Positions 47,170-55,813 of a stretch of 64,000 bases of DNA are shown here, piece after piece. The DNA comes from Saccharibacillus alkalitolerans (GTDB lineage: Bacteria > Bacillota > Bacilli > Paenibacillales > Paenibacillaceae), in assembly GCF_011090185.1 (NCBI RefSeq), contig NZ_JAAFGS010000001.1, forward strand, positions 248,001 to 312,000. The letters are read 5' to 3'. Numbering within the stretch: the first letter of the stretch is position 1; each line of letters starts with the position of its first letter. Made by a program: the position numbers and the translations under genes. Under the pieces are notes generated by a model that was given only the letters and a program-made list of their open reading frames with translations, ran no database searches and had not been told where the DNA came from.

Positions 47170-48315
47170 ATGAACAGAAACGAGACGACCGAAACGTTAA
47201 CGGAAGAAGGGAAGAAGCGGAAAACGAAGATCGTCGAGGCGCTGGACAAGGTGACGAACCGGCTGATGCATCTGCAGCGTCCGGACAACGAGAGCGAATT
47301 GAAGGCGCTTGAAGGAGATGCCGCGCGCAGAGGTTACTACGCCCGCGATTTCGGCATGGACGCTTGGGATTGGCCGCAGGGCATCGGACTGTACGGTCTG
47401 GAAAAGGTCGGAAGCTATTTCGGCGACGAGCGCTTTGCCGATTACGCCAAACCGTGGATGGCGGCGCGAATCGCCGAGGGGCTGCCCAGCCGGAACATCA
47501 ATACGACGGCGCCGCTGCTGTCGCTCATGGAGCTGCCGGAAGCCGATGCGCTCAGCCTGGAGTGGGCCGAATGGCTGGCAAGCGGCCTGCCGCGTACGGA
47601 GGAGAACGGCTATCAGCACGTGACGACCGGAACGACGCCGGATGAAGTGACGCTGAACGAGAACGAGATTTGGATCGATACGCTGTTCATGGCGATTTTG
47701 TTCACCGCCAAGATGGGGGTCAAATACGACCGCGACGACTGGAGGCAGGCTTCGCTGCATCAGCTGCTGTTACATATCAAGTATTTGTACGACCGCAGGA
47801 CGGGATTGTTTTTCCACGGTTGGCATTTTGGCGGCCGGCATAACTTCAGCGAAGCGTTTTGGTGCCGGGGCAACGGTTGGTTTACGCTGGGATTGCCGGA
47901 ATACATCGACCTGATGCGTCCTTATCTCGATGAAGGCGTTCTGGTCTATTTGACGCAAACGTTCCGTTCGCAGAGCGAGGCGCTGCTTCGTCTGCAGCAT
48001 GACAGCGGCTTATGGCATACGCTGCTCGACGATCCGGCCAGCTATACGGAAACGTCGGGCTCCGCGGCGATCGCCGGCGGAATCTTGTTCGGCGTACGTC
48101 GGGGGCTGCTGCCCGGCAGCTTCGCCGAACCGGCCATGCGCGCCGTCGACGCCGTCCTGGATCGGATCGGCGAAGACGGTCTGGTGCAGGGCGTCTCCGC
48201 GGGAACGCCGATCGGCAGGCTGCGCGACGATTACGCCCGCATCGTCACCGCGCCGATGGCTTACGGCCAGGCGCTGACCGTCGCGCTGCTCGGAGAGGCG
48301 CTGTATCGCGGTTGA
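47170..48315 (+). CDS. GH105 unsaturated rhamnogalacturonyl hydrolase (YesR/YteR family)
   Basis: A 381-residue cytoplasmic (alpha/alpha)6-barrel enzyme that removes 4-deoxy-unsaturated galacturonate from lyase-made rhamnogalacturonan fragments. The catalytic aspartate is Asp170 in NEIWIDTLFMAILF, equivalent to Asp143 of B. subtilis YteR. RDFGMDAWDWPQGIGLYGL, HGWHF, FWCRGNGWFTLGLPEYI and GSAAIAGGILFG are family motifs. GGAGG is six bases before the ATG. It opens the large oligosaccharide locus, followed by a membrane AraC regulator and ABC genes. Substrates of other GH105 members (ulvan, arabinogalactan) cannot be excluded. Confidence 0.92.
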   Translation: MNRNETTETLTEEGKKRKTKIVEALDKVTNRLMHLQRPDNESELKALEGDAARRGYYARDFGMDAWDWPQGIGLYGLEKVGSYFGDERFADYAKPWMAARIAEGLPSRNINTTAPLLSLMELPEADALSLEWAEWLASGLPRTEENGYQHVTTGTTPDEVTLNENEIWIDTLFMAILFTAKMGVKYDRDDWRQASLHQLLLHIKYLYDRRTGLFFHGWHFGGRHNFSEAFWCRGNGWFTLGLPEYIDLMRPYLDEGVLVYLTQTFRSQSEALLRLQHDSGLWHTLLDDPASYTETSGSAAIAGGILFGVRRGLLPGSFAEPAMRAVDAVLDRIGEDGLVQGVSAGTPIGRLRDDYARIVTAPMAYGQALTVALLGEALYRG

Positions 48316-48391
48316 AACGGGAGTCCGATCGGACAAAGACCGGCTGCGGATTCGAGATTCCGGGCCGCAAAAGCGAGGGGGGAGTCGTCCA

Positions 48392-50632
48392 TTGTCACGG
48401 ACATGGTACCGCAGGCTGCTGCTGTCGTATTTTCCGATTTTTCTGCTGACCGTCACGATTCTGATCTTTACCTCGTTCGTGTTCATCAACGACATCTCCC
48501 GGCAGGAAACGAAAAAAGCCGATCGGGCCGCCTCCCGCTATCTGGTGGATAATGTGGATCGGGCCGTGCGGGAAGCGGAAATGTCGGTGCTCCAAGCCGT
48601 CGAAGAGACGCCGGCTTACAAAGCGTACTTCAACGATGCCGAAGGGCGCGGAACGGACAACGTGTACGCGATTGCGCGCAGTCTTCGGAGCGTGACGGAT
48701 TCTTCCGCGTATCTCGAGTCGGTCTATTTGTACGACAAAGAAACGGGAACCGTTCTGACGCAGAGCGGGCTGACCGAAGCGAACGGCTTTTTCGACGAGG
48801 ACTGGCTCGAGCAAATCGATTCGGGTGCATTAAGGCTGGGTTGGCAGCCGCTGCGGGAATACGTGCCCGGTCTGAACCTGCGCCCGGTACGCGTGCTGAC
48901 CGCCAATAAGGATATGCCGCTGCCGTTCGGATCGGAGGGCACGCTGGTCATCAATGTGAAGATGAGCGCCGTCGAGCGTTTGATCGACAATATGGTCAAC
49001 GGAGAGCTGTCTTTCGTAAACGTGACAAACGAAGCGGGGGAGACGGTGTATCAGGCCCATGCGGAAGAAAGCGGGGGACAGACGCTCAACGAACTGAAGC
49101 TGGAACGGCTCGGCTGGACTTTTTCCAGCGGCATCAAGGGGGCCAGCCTGTTCGGCTGGGTATCGGTCATTTCCTATCTGTGGGTCGCGATCGCGATCGG
49201 AACGGTCTTGTGCGCGATTGTGTATCTGATTTACGTGACCCGCCGCAACTACAAGCCGGTACAGGTCATCATGAACCGGATCGAAGCGCATCAGATTCGA
49301 ACGCTCGATCAAGGGGAGAAGCGCACCGACGAATTGAAGCTGATCGACGGCGTGCTGGAAAGCATGATTCATCACACGCACGATTACGAGCAGAAGCGGC
49401 GGGAAAACGAACGGCTGCAGCGCAGCCGGCTGTTCAGCGAACTGCTGCGCGGCGAACGTGCCGAACAGGCCGCCGAACGGCTGGAGCTCTTTTCTCCGCT
49501 AGGAGGAGGATCGTCTTCTTCGCGGTTTGCGGTCGTCGTATACGAAATCGAACGCCACGAGAGCGTCTTTCGCGACCGCTACACGCGGGGAGACCAAAAT
49601 ACCCTGAAGTTCGCGCTTATGAACGTCTTCCAGGAACTGACCCGGACTTCGAAGCTGCAGGGCTGGGCGGAGTGGCTCGGAGGAGACCGACTGGCCGTCA
49701 TTTTCATTGCCGAAGAGGACGATGCGACGACCATGGAGGCGCTCCGCCATCTGGCCGAAAGTTACCGGACGTGGGTGGCCAGCCATCTTCGGCTGTCCCT
49801 CTGCTGCGGAATCGGTCCTGTCGTGCAGGGGACGGAGCGCATTTTCGCTTCCTATGAAGCGGCCGACTCGGTGCTGCGGCACAAACTGCTGCTGAGCGGC
49901 GAGATCATGCTGGCGGACAGCGGTGATTCGGCTCCGCAGCTGCTGGAAACGTACAAATATTTGCAGACGATCGCCGAGCTGGTCAAGCGGTTCCGCATGT
50001 CCAGCGGGCAGTGGAGAGAGCAGCTGGACGTCTTGTTCGACGAGTTCGAGCAGGACTTCGTCAAAGACGAAGCGATCCGTTCGCTGATCCAGGCGCTGCT
50101 GCAAATGCTGGGCCGGGAAGTCGCCGTCATGTCGGACGGGCTGCAAGAAGCGCTGTCGGGCGAGCGGACGGCCGAGTTCGAACGCGAGCTGTCCGAAGCG
50201 ACCACGCTGGCCCGGGTGAAAAGCCTGCTGTCGGACCATTTGACGGATCTGTTCCGCCTATACGTGTCGGCCAGCGAGACCAAAAGCTACCGCGCGATGG
50301 TCAGCGAGATGAAGACGTATATCGAAGAAAATTTCGCGAATCCGGACCTGTCCCTGAAGCACTTGAGCGACCGCTTCCAAATTTCGGGCAAATACGCCAG
50401 CTATCTGTTCAAAACGGAGTTCGATATGAAGTTCGTCGATTTTCTGACTCAGCTGCGCATGAAGGAGGCCGAGCGGCTGCTGCTGGAAAGCGACTGTCCG
50501 CTCCAGGATATCGCGCTGCAGGTCGGATATGCCAACGCCATTACGTTCGGGCGCGTGTTCAAACGGGTCTCGGGCATTACGCCGGGCGATTACCGCAGGC
50601 AGAAGCGAGGAATGTCCACGTTCGAAGCCTGA
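48392..50632 (+). CDS. Membrane-anchored AraC family regulator (YesS/YtdP type)
   Basis: A 746-residue one-component regulator. A first membrane helix (about 8-31), an extracellular sensor (about 32-255), a second helix (about 258-281) and HAMP-like/coiled-coil linkers lead to a long cytoplasmic region. The C-terminal double HTH is at about 640-740 (LSLKHLSDRFQISGKYASYL, then PLQDIALQVGYANAITFGRV). TTG 48392 is preceded by GGGGGGAG. Relatives in B. subtilis (YesS) control rhamnogalacturonan genes. It sits between GH105 and the ABC transporter and most likely controls both after sensing an extracellular sugar or its binding protein. Confidence 0.9.
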   Translation: MSRTWYRRLLLSYFPIFLLTVTILIFTSFVFINDISRQETKKADRAASRYLVDNVDRAVREAEMSVLQAVEETPAYKAYFNDAEGRGTDNVYAIARSLRSVTDSSAYLESVYLYDKETGTVLTQSGLTEANGFFDEDWLEQIDSGALRLGWQPLREYVPGLNLRPVRVLTANKDMPLPFGSEGTLVINVKMSAVERLIDNMVNGELSFVNVTNEAGETVYQAHAEESGGQTLNELKLERLGWTFSSGIKGASLFGWVSVISYLWVAIAIGTVLCAIVYLIYVTRRNYKPVQVIMNRIEAHQIRTLDQGEKRTDELKLIDGVLESMIHHTHDYEQKRRENERLQRSRLFSELLRGERAEQAAERLELFSPLGGGSSSSRFAVVVYEIERHESVFRDRYTRGDQNTLKFALMNVFQELTRTSKLQGWAEWLGGDRLAVIFIAEEDDATTMEALRHLAESYRTWVASHLRLSLCCGIGPVVQGTERIFASYEAADSVLRHKLLLSGEIMLADSGDSAPQLLETYKYLQTIAELVKRFRMSSGQWREQLDVLFDEFEQDFVKDEAIRSLIQALLQMLGREVAVMSDGLQEALSGERTAEFERELSEATTLARVKSLLSDHLTDLFRLYVSASETKSYRAMVSEMKTYIEENFANPDLSLKHLSDRFQISGKYASYLFKTEFDMKFVDFLTQLRMKEAERLLLESDCPLQDIALQVGYANAITFGRVFKRVSGITPGDYRRQKRGMSTFEA

Positions 50633-50664
50633 ACGAACGCGCGAGTCGCGATGCCGCATTCGGA

Positions 50665-50712
50665 CGAACGCCTTCCCCCGGCGGGAAGGCGCCCGTTCGG
50701 ACGCGTTTTTTT
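50665..50712 (+). terminator. Terminator after the AraC regulator gene
   Basis: CGAACG (50665-50670) with CGTTCG (50694-50699) encloses CCTTCCC/GGGAAGG; a T7 run ends at 50712. Confidence 0.85.
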
Positions 50713-50864
50713 GTGCTGTCCACCGTTCCGGTTCCGTCGTTTCGCATCCGTTCGTTCTGCGCGGACCCGAAAATTTTTGATTTTGGGACAAAAAGCGGGA
50801 CTTCGGGCTTTGCGAATCCGGTTTATCGAACGAAAATCGTTTATTGATTCTTTTCGAACTTTAT

Positions 50865-50878
50865 TGTAAACGCTTACT
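50865..50878 (+). promoter_or_regulatory. cre-like site (catabolite repression)
   Basis: TGTAAACGCTTACT (50865-50878) matches the CcpA consensus pattern TGNAA-CG-TTNCA at most positions and is a 10-bp palindrome at its core. It lies ~240 bp before the solute-binding protein gene. Confidence 0.65.
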
Positions 50879-51118
50879 TTTTGGCGATTCGAGGAAAGCG
50901 GTTAGCCCTACGAAAAAAGGACGCGGCATAAACCGAAAGGGGGATTTTTTTAAAAAAGACAGCCGAAACTGGTTTATTGCCAGAACAATCAACCGTGTGG
51001 AATACTGGGGTCACTCCGAAGGGCAGGACATGCAAACGCAGGAAGCCCGAGGACGAAAGCCGAAGCATCGGCAGATTGTCCGAAGTACCGTCATACCACA
51101 GAAAAAGGAGATGGGAAA

Positions 51119-52714
51119 ATGACAGGGAACACGCGCAGAGGGGTCATGAAAAGAGCGGCGGGTGCGGCACTGGCCGTATTGATGGGAGCATCGCTGCTGG
51201 CGGGCTGCGGCTCGGGCTCGAAAGAGGAAGCGGCGGCGAACGGCAGCGGAGACGGCAAACGCGTCACGTTGAAGGTGGAAGTGTTCGACCGGGGCAACAG
51301 TCCTTCTCCGCATACCATCACGAACAATTGGCTGACGCAGTACGCGCAGAAAGAATTCGGCGATCCGAACAATATCGATATCCAGTTCGTGCCGGTGCAG
51401 CGCTCCGAGGAAACGACCAAGCTGAACGTCCTGATGGCGAGCGCGAGCGACGTGCCGGATATCGTATTTGTGTACGACTCCAGCGTGTTTTACCGTTACG
51501 CGCAGCAGGGCGGCCTGACCGACGTGGGCGAGCTGCTGAACGAGCACGGACAAAATTTGAAAAAGTATCTGGGCGACGAGACGCTGAAATTCGGGCAGTT
51601 GGAAGGCAAGCAGTTCGCCATTCCGGGCAAACGAGCCATTACGGCCCGCTATAACGGCTATATCCGTCAAGATTGGCTGGACAAGCTGGGCATGAAGGCT
51701 CCGACGACGACGGACGAATTGTACGAAACGTTGAAAGCGTTTAAAGAGAAAGATCCGGGCGGCCTCGGAAGCAAAAACATCCCGATGGGCATGGCTCTCG
51801 CGCCTTCCGGTTACGAGCCGCTGATTTACGGGTTCATCAAGCCGGTCAAAGGCGATCTGACGTACAGCCAGCGCTACGAGCTGCCGCTGCACGAAGGATT
51901 CAAAGACTCCATGCAGTTCCTGAACAAGCTGTACAACGAAGGACTGATCAGCAAGGACTTCAGTCTCGACGAACAGGAAGAACAGCTCGGCAAAGATTTC
52001 CAGAACGGCAATGTCGGCTTTATGACGGAAGACGTGGGACAGATTTTGTACGCCGACGGCGCGCTGGACAGTCTGTACAAAAACATGCCGGACAGCAAAG
52101 TCGCGGCGGTCGACGCGTATACGAATCCGAACGCGGACAATAAGCATATCAAATCGCGGTACGGCAGCAACGGCATGTACATCATGATTCCGAAAAGCAG
52201 CAAGCGTTCCGTGGAAGCCGTCAAGTATCTGGATTGGATGGCGTCCGACAACAATCTGCTGACCATGTCCACCGGCGTGGAAGGCGAAAATTACGATATG
52301 GTGGACGGCATTCCGGTCATCAAAGAGGACGCTTCCCAGGAAATCAAAGACCGCGTCTACAACGGCGGCGACATGGCGATTCTGGCCAACGGCAAAGTGA
52401 TCGGCGATCAGGAGACGAACGAGAGAGCCTGGACGGCCGGCTTCCCGAAACAGAACCAGGAACTGATGGAACAGTCGATCGAGATCGCCAATACCGACAC
52501 GGTAGGACCGATCATTTTCGATCGCCCGATCGAAGCGGAAGCCAAGTACGGCACGGCGCTGAACGACAAGCTCAAAGTCATCATCGTGCAGAGCGCCATG
52601 GCGACGCCGGATCAATTCGAAGCCGTCTACGAGCGCGAAATGAACGACTTCATGAAGATCGGCGGAAGCGAGCTGAAAAAAGAACTGGAAGAGGCGCTTC
52701 AAGAACAGGGCTGA
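51119..52714 (+). CDS. Oligosaccharide-binding lipoprotein of an LplA/YtcQ-type ABC importer
   Basis: A 531-residue family 1 binding protein. Signal peptide with lipobox SLLAGC, modified Cys30, Gly/Ser-rich linker, then the binding domain (VTLKVEVFDRGNSPSP, WLTQYAQKEFGDPNNIDIQF, DVPDIVFVYDSSVFYRYAQQGG). Its length and wording fit the large Paenibacillus proteins that pair with LplB/LplC-type permeases, which follow here. The transport ATPase is missing and would be a shared MsmX-type protein encoded elsewhere. The ligand is inferred to be an unsaturated or acidic oligosaccharide from the GH105 context. Confidence 0.9.
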   Translation: MTGNTRRGVMKRAAGAALAVLMGASLLAGCGSGSKEEAAANGSGDGKRVTLKVEVFDRGNSPSPHTITNNWLTQYAQKEFGDPNNIDIQFVPVQRSEETTKLNVLMASASDVPDIVFVYDSSVFYRYAQQGGLTDVGELLNEHGQNLKKYLGDETLKFGQLEGKQFAIPGKRAITARYNGYIRQDWLDKLGMKAPTTTDELYETLKAFKEKDPGGLGSKNIPMGMALAPSGYEPLIYGFIKPVKGDLTYSQRYELPLHEGFKDSMQFLNKLYNEGLISKDFSLDEQEEQLGKDFQNGNVGFMTEDVGQILYADGALDSLYKNMPDSKVAAVDAYTNPNADNKHIKSRYGSNGMYIMIPKSSKRSVEAVKYLDWMASDNNLLTMSTGVEGENYDMVDGIPVIKEDASQEIKDRVYNGGDMAILANGKVIGDQETNERAWTAGFPKQNQELMEQSIEIANTDTVGPIIFDRPIEAEAKYGTALNDKLKVIIVQSAMATPDQFEAVYEREMNDFMKIGGSELKKELEEALQEQG

Positions 52715-52738
52715 TCGAAAGACCGAAGTCCGGAAAAA

Positions 52739-52779
52739 GGCCGGGGCGCGAGCGGGAACCCCTCGCTTTCGCTCCGGCT
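52739..52779 (+). repeat. Hairpin between binding-protein and permease genes
   Basis: GCCGG (52740-52744) pairs with CCGGC (52774-52778) around a GCGAGCGGG/CTCGC inner stem, with TATCTTTT following. Such structures commonly protect binding-protein mRNA and lower permease expression; partial termination is possible. Confidence 0.5.
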
Positions 52780-52848
52780 ATCTTTTAAGGGGCACGCCCG
52801 GCAGCCGGAAGCAAAAAAGGCCGCTGCGCCCGACAGGAGGAAAACGAC

Positions 52849-53796
52849 GTGACCAAAGCGAAAGCGACTCCGCTCAAACGGTACGGCGAACTGAACAAAC
52901 GCTCGGCTTACCTCAAACGATATTGGCAGCTGTACGCGCTGTTGGCGCTGCCGATCCTCTACTTCGTCATCTTCCGCTACGGCCCGATGTACGGAGTGCA
53001 GATCGCGTTCAAAGATTTCAATTTGTTCACAGGCATAAACGACAGCGAATGGATCGGACTCGAAGCGTTCCGCGAAGTGTTCGCGATGAACGATTTCTAT
53101 ATCACGCTGCGCAATACGTTCATGCTGAATTTTCTGGATCTGATCGTCTCGTTCCCCGCCCCGATCATCCTGGCGATCATGCTGTACGAAGTCCGCTCCG
53201 GATGGTTCAAGCGATTCTCTCAAACCGTGCTCTACATTCCCCACTTCATCTCCTGGGTGATCATCGGCGGGATCGTGTACCAGCTGTTCGGCACCCAGTC
53301 GGGCATGATCAACGGCGTGCTGCAGGGACTCGGCTTCGAAGCCGTTCCTTTTTTGACCGAAAAAAATTCCTGGCTCATTACGTACCTGTTCACCGGCGTC
53401 TGGCAGAGCGCGGGCTGGGGAACCATTCTCTATCTCGCGGCGCTGACCGGCGTCAATAAAGAACTGTTCGAAGCGGCCGACGTGGACGGGGCGTCCCGGC
53501 TGCGGAAAATCTGGCATATCACGCTTCCGAGCATCAAGCCGACCATCGTTACGCTGCTGATTCTCAATCTGGGCAAAATGGTCAGCATCGGCTTCGACCG
53601 TCCGTACATTATCGGCAATACCGCGGTGCGCGAATATTCCGACGTGCTCAGCACGTTCGTCTACCGGATCGGCCTGGAGGCCGGCCAATACACGCTGGCG
53701 ACGGTCGTCGGGCTGTTCCAGGCGGTCGTCGGACTGGTCTTCATTCTGGGTTCCAACTACATTTCCAAAAAAACGACCGGAGACGGCATTTTGTAA
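52849..53796 (+). CDS. ABC sugar permease, LplB/YteP type
   Basis: A 315-residue inner-membrane subunit with six predicted segments. The N-terminus is typical of the LplB group (LKRYWQLYALLALPILYFVIF, then RYGPMYGVQIAFKDFN). The EAA loop that contacts the ATPase is ELFEAADVDGASRLRKIWHI, followed by TLPSIKPTI. It ends ISKKTTGDGIL. The start is GTG, eight bases after GGAGG. It pairs with the next gene and with the binding protein upstream. Confidence 0.94.
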   Translation: MTKAKATPLKRYGELNKRSAYLKRYWQLYALLALPILYFVIFRYGPMYGVQIAFKDFNLFTGINDSEWIGLEAFREVFAMNDFYITLRNTFMLNFLDLIVSFPAPIILAIMLYEVRSGWFKRFSQTVLYIPHFISWVIIGGIVYQLFGTQSGMINGVLQGLGFEAVPFLTEKNSWLITYLFTGVWQSAGWGTILYLAALTGVNKELFEAADVDGASRLRKIWHITLPSIKPTIVTLLILNLGKMVSIGFDRPYIIGNTAVREYSDVLSTFVYRIGLEAGQYTLATVVGLFQAVVGLVFILGSNYISKKTTGDGIL

Positions 53797-53838
53797 CCGA
53801 GGCCGATCATCGGACAAGAAGAAGGGAGAGCAACCGCG

Positions 53839-54711
53839 ATGAGTGAACGCACCTCCAACCGGATTTTCGATGTCGTCAATATTACGTTTATATCGCTGTT
53901 CGTCATTTTCTGCCTGGCACCGTTCGTTCATACGATCGCCGTATCGCTCAGCTCGAACCGGGCGATCACCTCGGGCGAAGTCACGCTGTGGCCCGTCGAA
54001 ACGAATTGGGACGCTTACGCGCAGGTCTTTTCGGATCATTCCATGCTGCGCTCGCTCGGCTTTACGGTGCTGCTGACGGTCGCGACTACGCTGCTGTGCA
54101 TGATCTTCACGATTGCCGCCGCTTACCCGCTGACCAAAGGGAATTTGAAAGGGCGCAAATTTTTCCTCTATCTGATTATCGTGACCATGTTTTTCAGCGG
54201 CGGCATCATTCCCGAGTATTTGCTGATCCGCGATCTGAACATGATCAATACGGTCTGGGCGCTGATCCTGCCGGGGCTGGTCAGTCCGTTTAACCTGATC
54301 ATTCTGATCTCGTTCTTCAAAAATCTGCCGCCGAGCCTGGAAGAGTCCGCGGAGATCGACGGCAGTTCGTTCCTGAATACCCTGCTGCGGATCGTGCTGC
54401 CCCTGTCGCTGCCGGTCATGGCGACGCTGGCGCTGTTCTATGCGGTCGGGCGCTGGAACGGCTTCCAGGATGCCCTGATGTATATCAACGATCCTCAGAT
54501 CTATCCGCTGCAGCTCAAGCTGTTCCAGATGGTGCAGAACAACATGGTGACCGAGCTGACGCAGCTGGAAGGAGCCAACCGGACGCCGCTGACGCCGGAA
54601 GCGCTGAAGGCGGCCACCGTCATCTTCGCGACCGTGCCGATTCTGTGCGTGTATCCGTGGCTGCAAAAATATTTTGTCAGCGGCGTCATGCTCGGGGCGG
54701 TGAAAGGCTGA
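53839..54711 (+). CDS. ABC sugar permease, LplC/YtcP type
   Basis: A 290-residue subunit with six predicted segments. RIFDVVNITFISLFVIFCLA and PFVHTIAVSLSSNRAITSGE are the standard LplC start. The EAA loop is LEESAEIDGSSFLNTLLRIV, then LPLSLPVMATLALFYAVGRWNGF. It ends KYFVSGVMLGAVKG, as most members do. GGGAGAG precedes the ATG. The next gene begins one base after its stop. Confidence 0.94.
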   Translation: MSERTSNRIFDVVNITFISLFVIFCLAPFVHTIAVSLSSNRAITSGEVTLWPVETNWDAYAQVFSDHSMLRSLGFTVLLTVATTLLCMIFTIAAAYPLTKGNLKGRKFFLYLIIVTMFFSGGIIPEYLLIRDLNMINTVWALILPGLVSPFNLIILISFFKNLPPSLEESAEIDGSSFLNTLLRIVLPLSLPVMATLALFYAVGRWNGFQDALMYINDPQIYPLQLKLFQMVQNNMVTELTQLEGANRTPLTPEALKAATVIFATVPILCVYPWLQKYFVSGVMLGAVKG

Positions 54712-54712
54712 G

Positions 54713-55690
54713 ATGTCGGATCTTGCAACGGACAAAAGCGGATTTTCGTTTTCGACCTGCTGGAATATCAAGCGCGGCGGCGGCCGGGCGATGATCGAGG
54801 AGATCGCTTCGCTCGGATTCCGAGAGGCGGAATTGAATTATAACGTGACACGGGAGATGCTGACGGAGATCGAGCCTCTGATCGAACGCGGCGAGATCGG
54901 CGTGTCCAGCGTGCACAACACGTTTCCGCATACGCCCGATCCGGATTACGGCACGGACTCGGTGCTGCTCGGATTCGAAGACGGGGATAAGCGGAAAAAA
55001 GCGGTGGACCTGCTGGTCGGCTCCGCCGAATACGCGCATCGTTACGGGGCGGAGGCGGTGGTCGTTCATCCCGGCGAAGTGCCGATCGAGCATGCGGTCG
55101 TCAAGGAGCTGGAGCGGTCGTACCACGAAGCGGGCCGGGAATCGGAAGTGTACCGGCGGGCGTGGGCCTCGTTTATCGAACGGCGGGAGCGGGGAGCCGG
55201 CGTCTATCTGAAGCGGATCATCTCCAGTTTGGACGAAGCGTGCGACAGGGCCGAGTCGCTGGGGCTGAACGTCAAATTCGGTATCGAAACCCGTTCGCGT
55301 CCCAACCAGATGCCGACTCTCGCGGAGGCGAAAAAGGTCGTGCAGGCGCTCAAGGGAGCGCCCGTCGGCATCTGGTACGACACGGGACACGCGATCATGA
55401 TGGACCGGCTCGGCCTGTACGACAGCGTGAAGGAAATGGAAGGTTTGATGGATCATATCGTCGGCGTGCATATCCACGAGACGATCGGATTGTCGGATCA
55501 CTGGTGTCCGTACGTGCACAGCGGCGACCTGCATTTTTACGACAGATACCTGCCGATGATCGAGCGGGCGGGCGTCAAAGTGTACGAGCTGAAGGCGGCC
55601 TGCCTGCCGGAGGAGATTCAAGCCGGCCATCGGCTGCTGACCGAAAAACTCGAAGCCCGGAAACGGGCGGGGGTTCGGCTCGAACGATGA
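54713..55690 (+). CDS. Sugar phosphate isomerase/epimerase-fold protein
   Basis: A 325-residue TIM-barrel protein of the xylose-isomerase/AP-endonuclease-2 superfamily. Metal ligands are suggested by VVHPGEVP, KFGIETRSR, WYDTGHA (Asp and His) and GVHIHET. N-terminal FSTCWNIKRGGG replaces the usual first strand. It starts one base after the permease stop, so it belongs to the transporter operon and probably converts an imported uronic or deoxy sugar. The exact reaction is unknown. Confidence 0.85.
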   Translation: MSDLATDKSGFSFSTCWNIKRGGGRAMIEEIASLGFREAELNYNVTREMLTEIEPLIERGEIGVSSVHNTFPHTPDPDYGTDSVLLGFEDGDKRKKAVDLLVGSAEYAHRYGAEAVVVHPGEVPIEHAVVKELERSYHEAGRESEVYRRAWASFIERRERGAGVYLKRIISSLDEACDRAESLGLNVKFGIETRSRPNQMPTLAEAKKVVQALKGAPVGIWYDTGHAIMMDRLGLYDSVKEMEGLMDHIVGVHIHETIGLSDHWCPYVHSGDLHFYDRYLPMIERAGVKVYELKAACLPEEIQAGHRLLTEKLEARKRAGVRLER

Positions 55691-55813
55691 ATACCGTGCT
55701 CCGTGCGCTTCTAAGGCCGCGCGGAGCCGACAGGGAAGGGGAACGGGCTTATCGAATACGAGCGGCTGGTACGAAAAAACGACGAAGCGGTCGCAGGCGG
55801 CCTGCCTCGGCAG

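Larger units (their letters stand above)
50633..51118. other. 486-bp spacer before the transporter genes
   Basis: No gene seen. In order: a strong terminator (50665-50712), a small inverted repeat AACGA-AAA-TCGTT (about 50830-50842), a cre-like site (50865-50878), then a ~240-nt purine-rich region leading to AAGGAGATG before the binding-protein gene. A promoter probably lies near 50840-50880, but I cannot fix its boxes. Confidence 0.5.
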
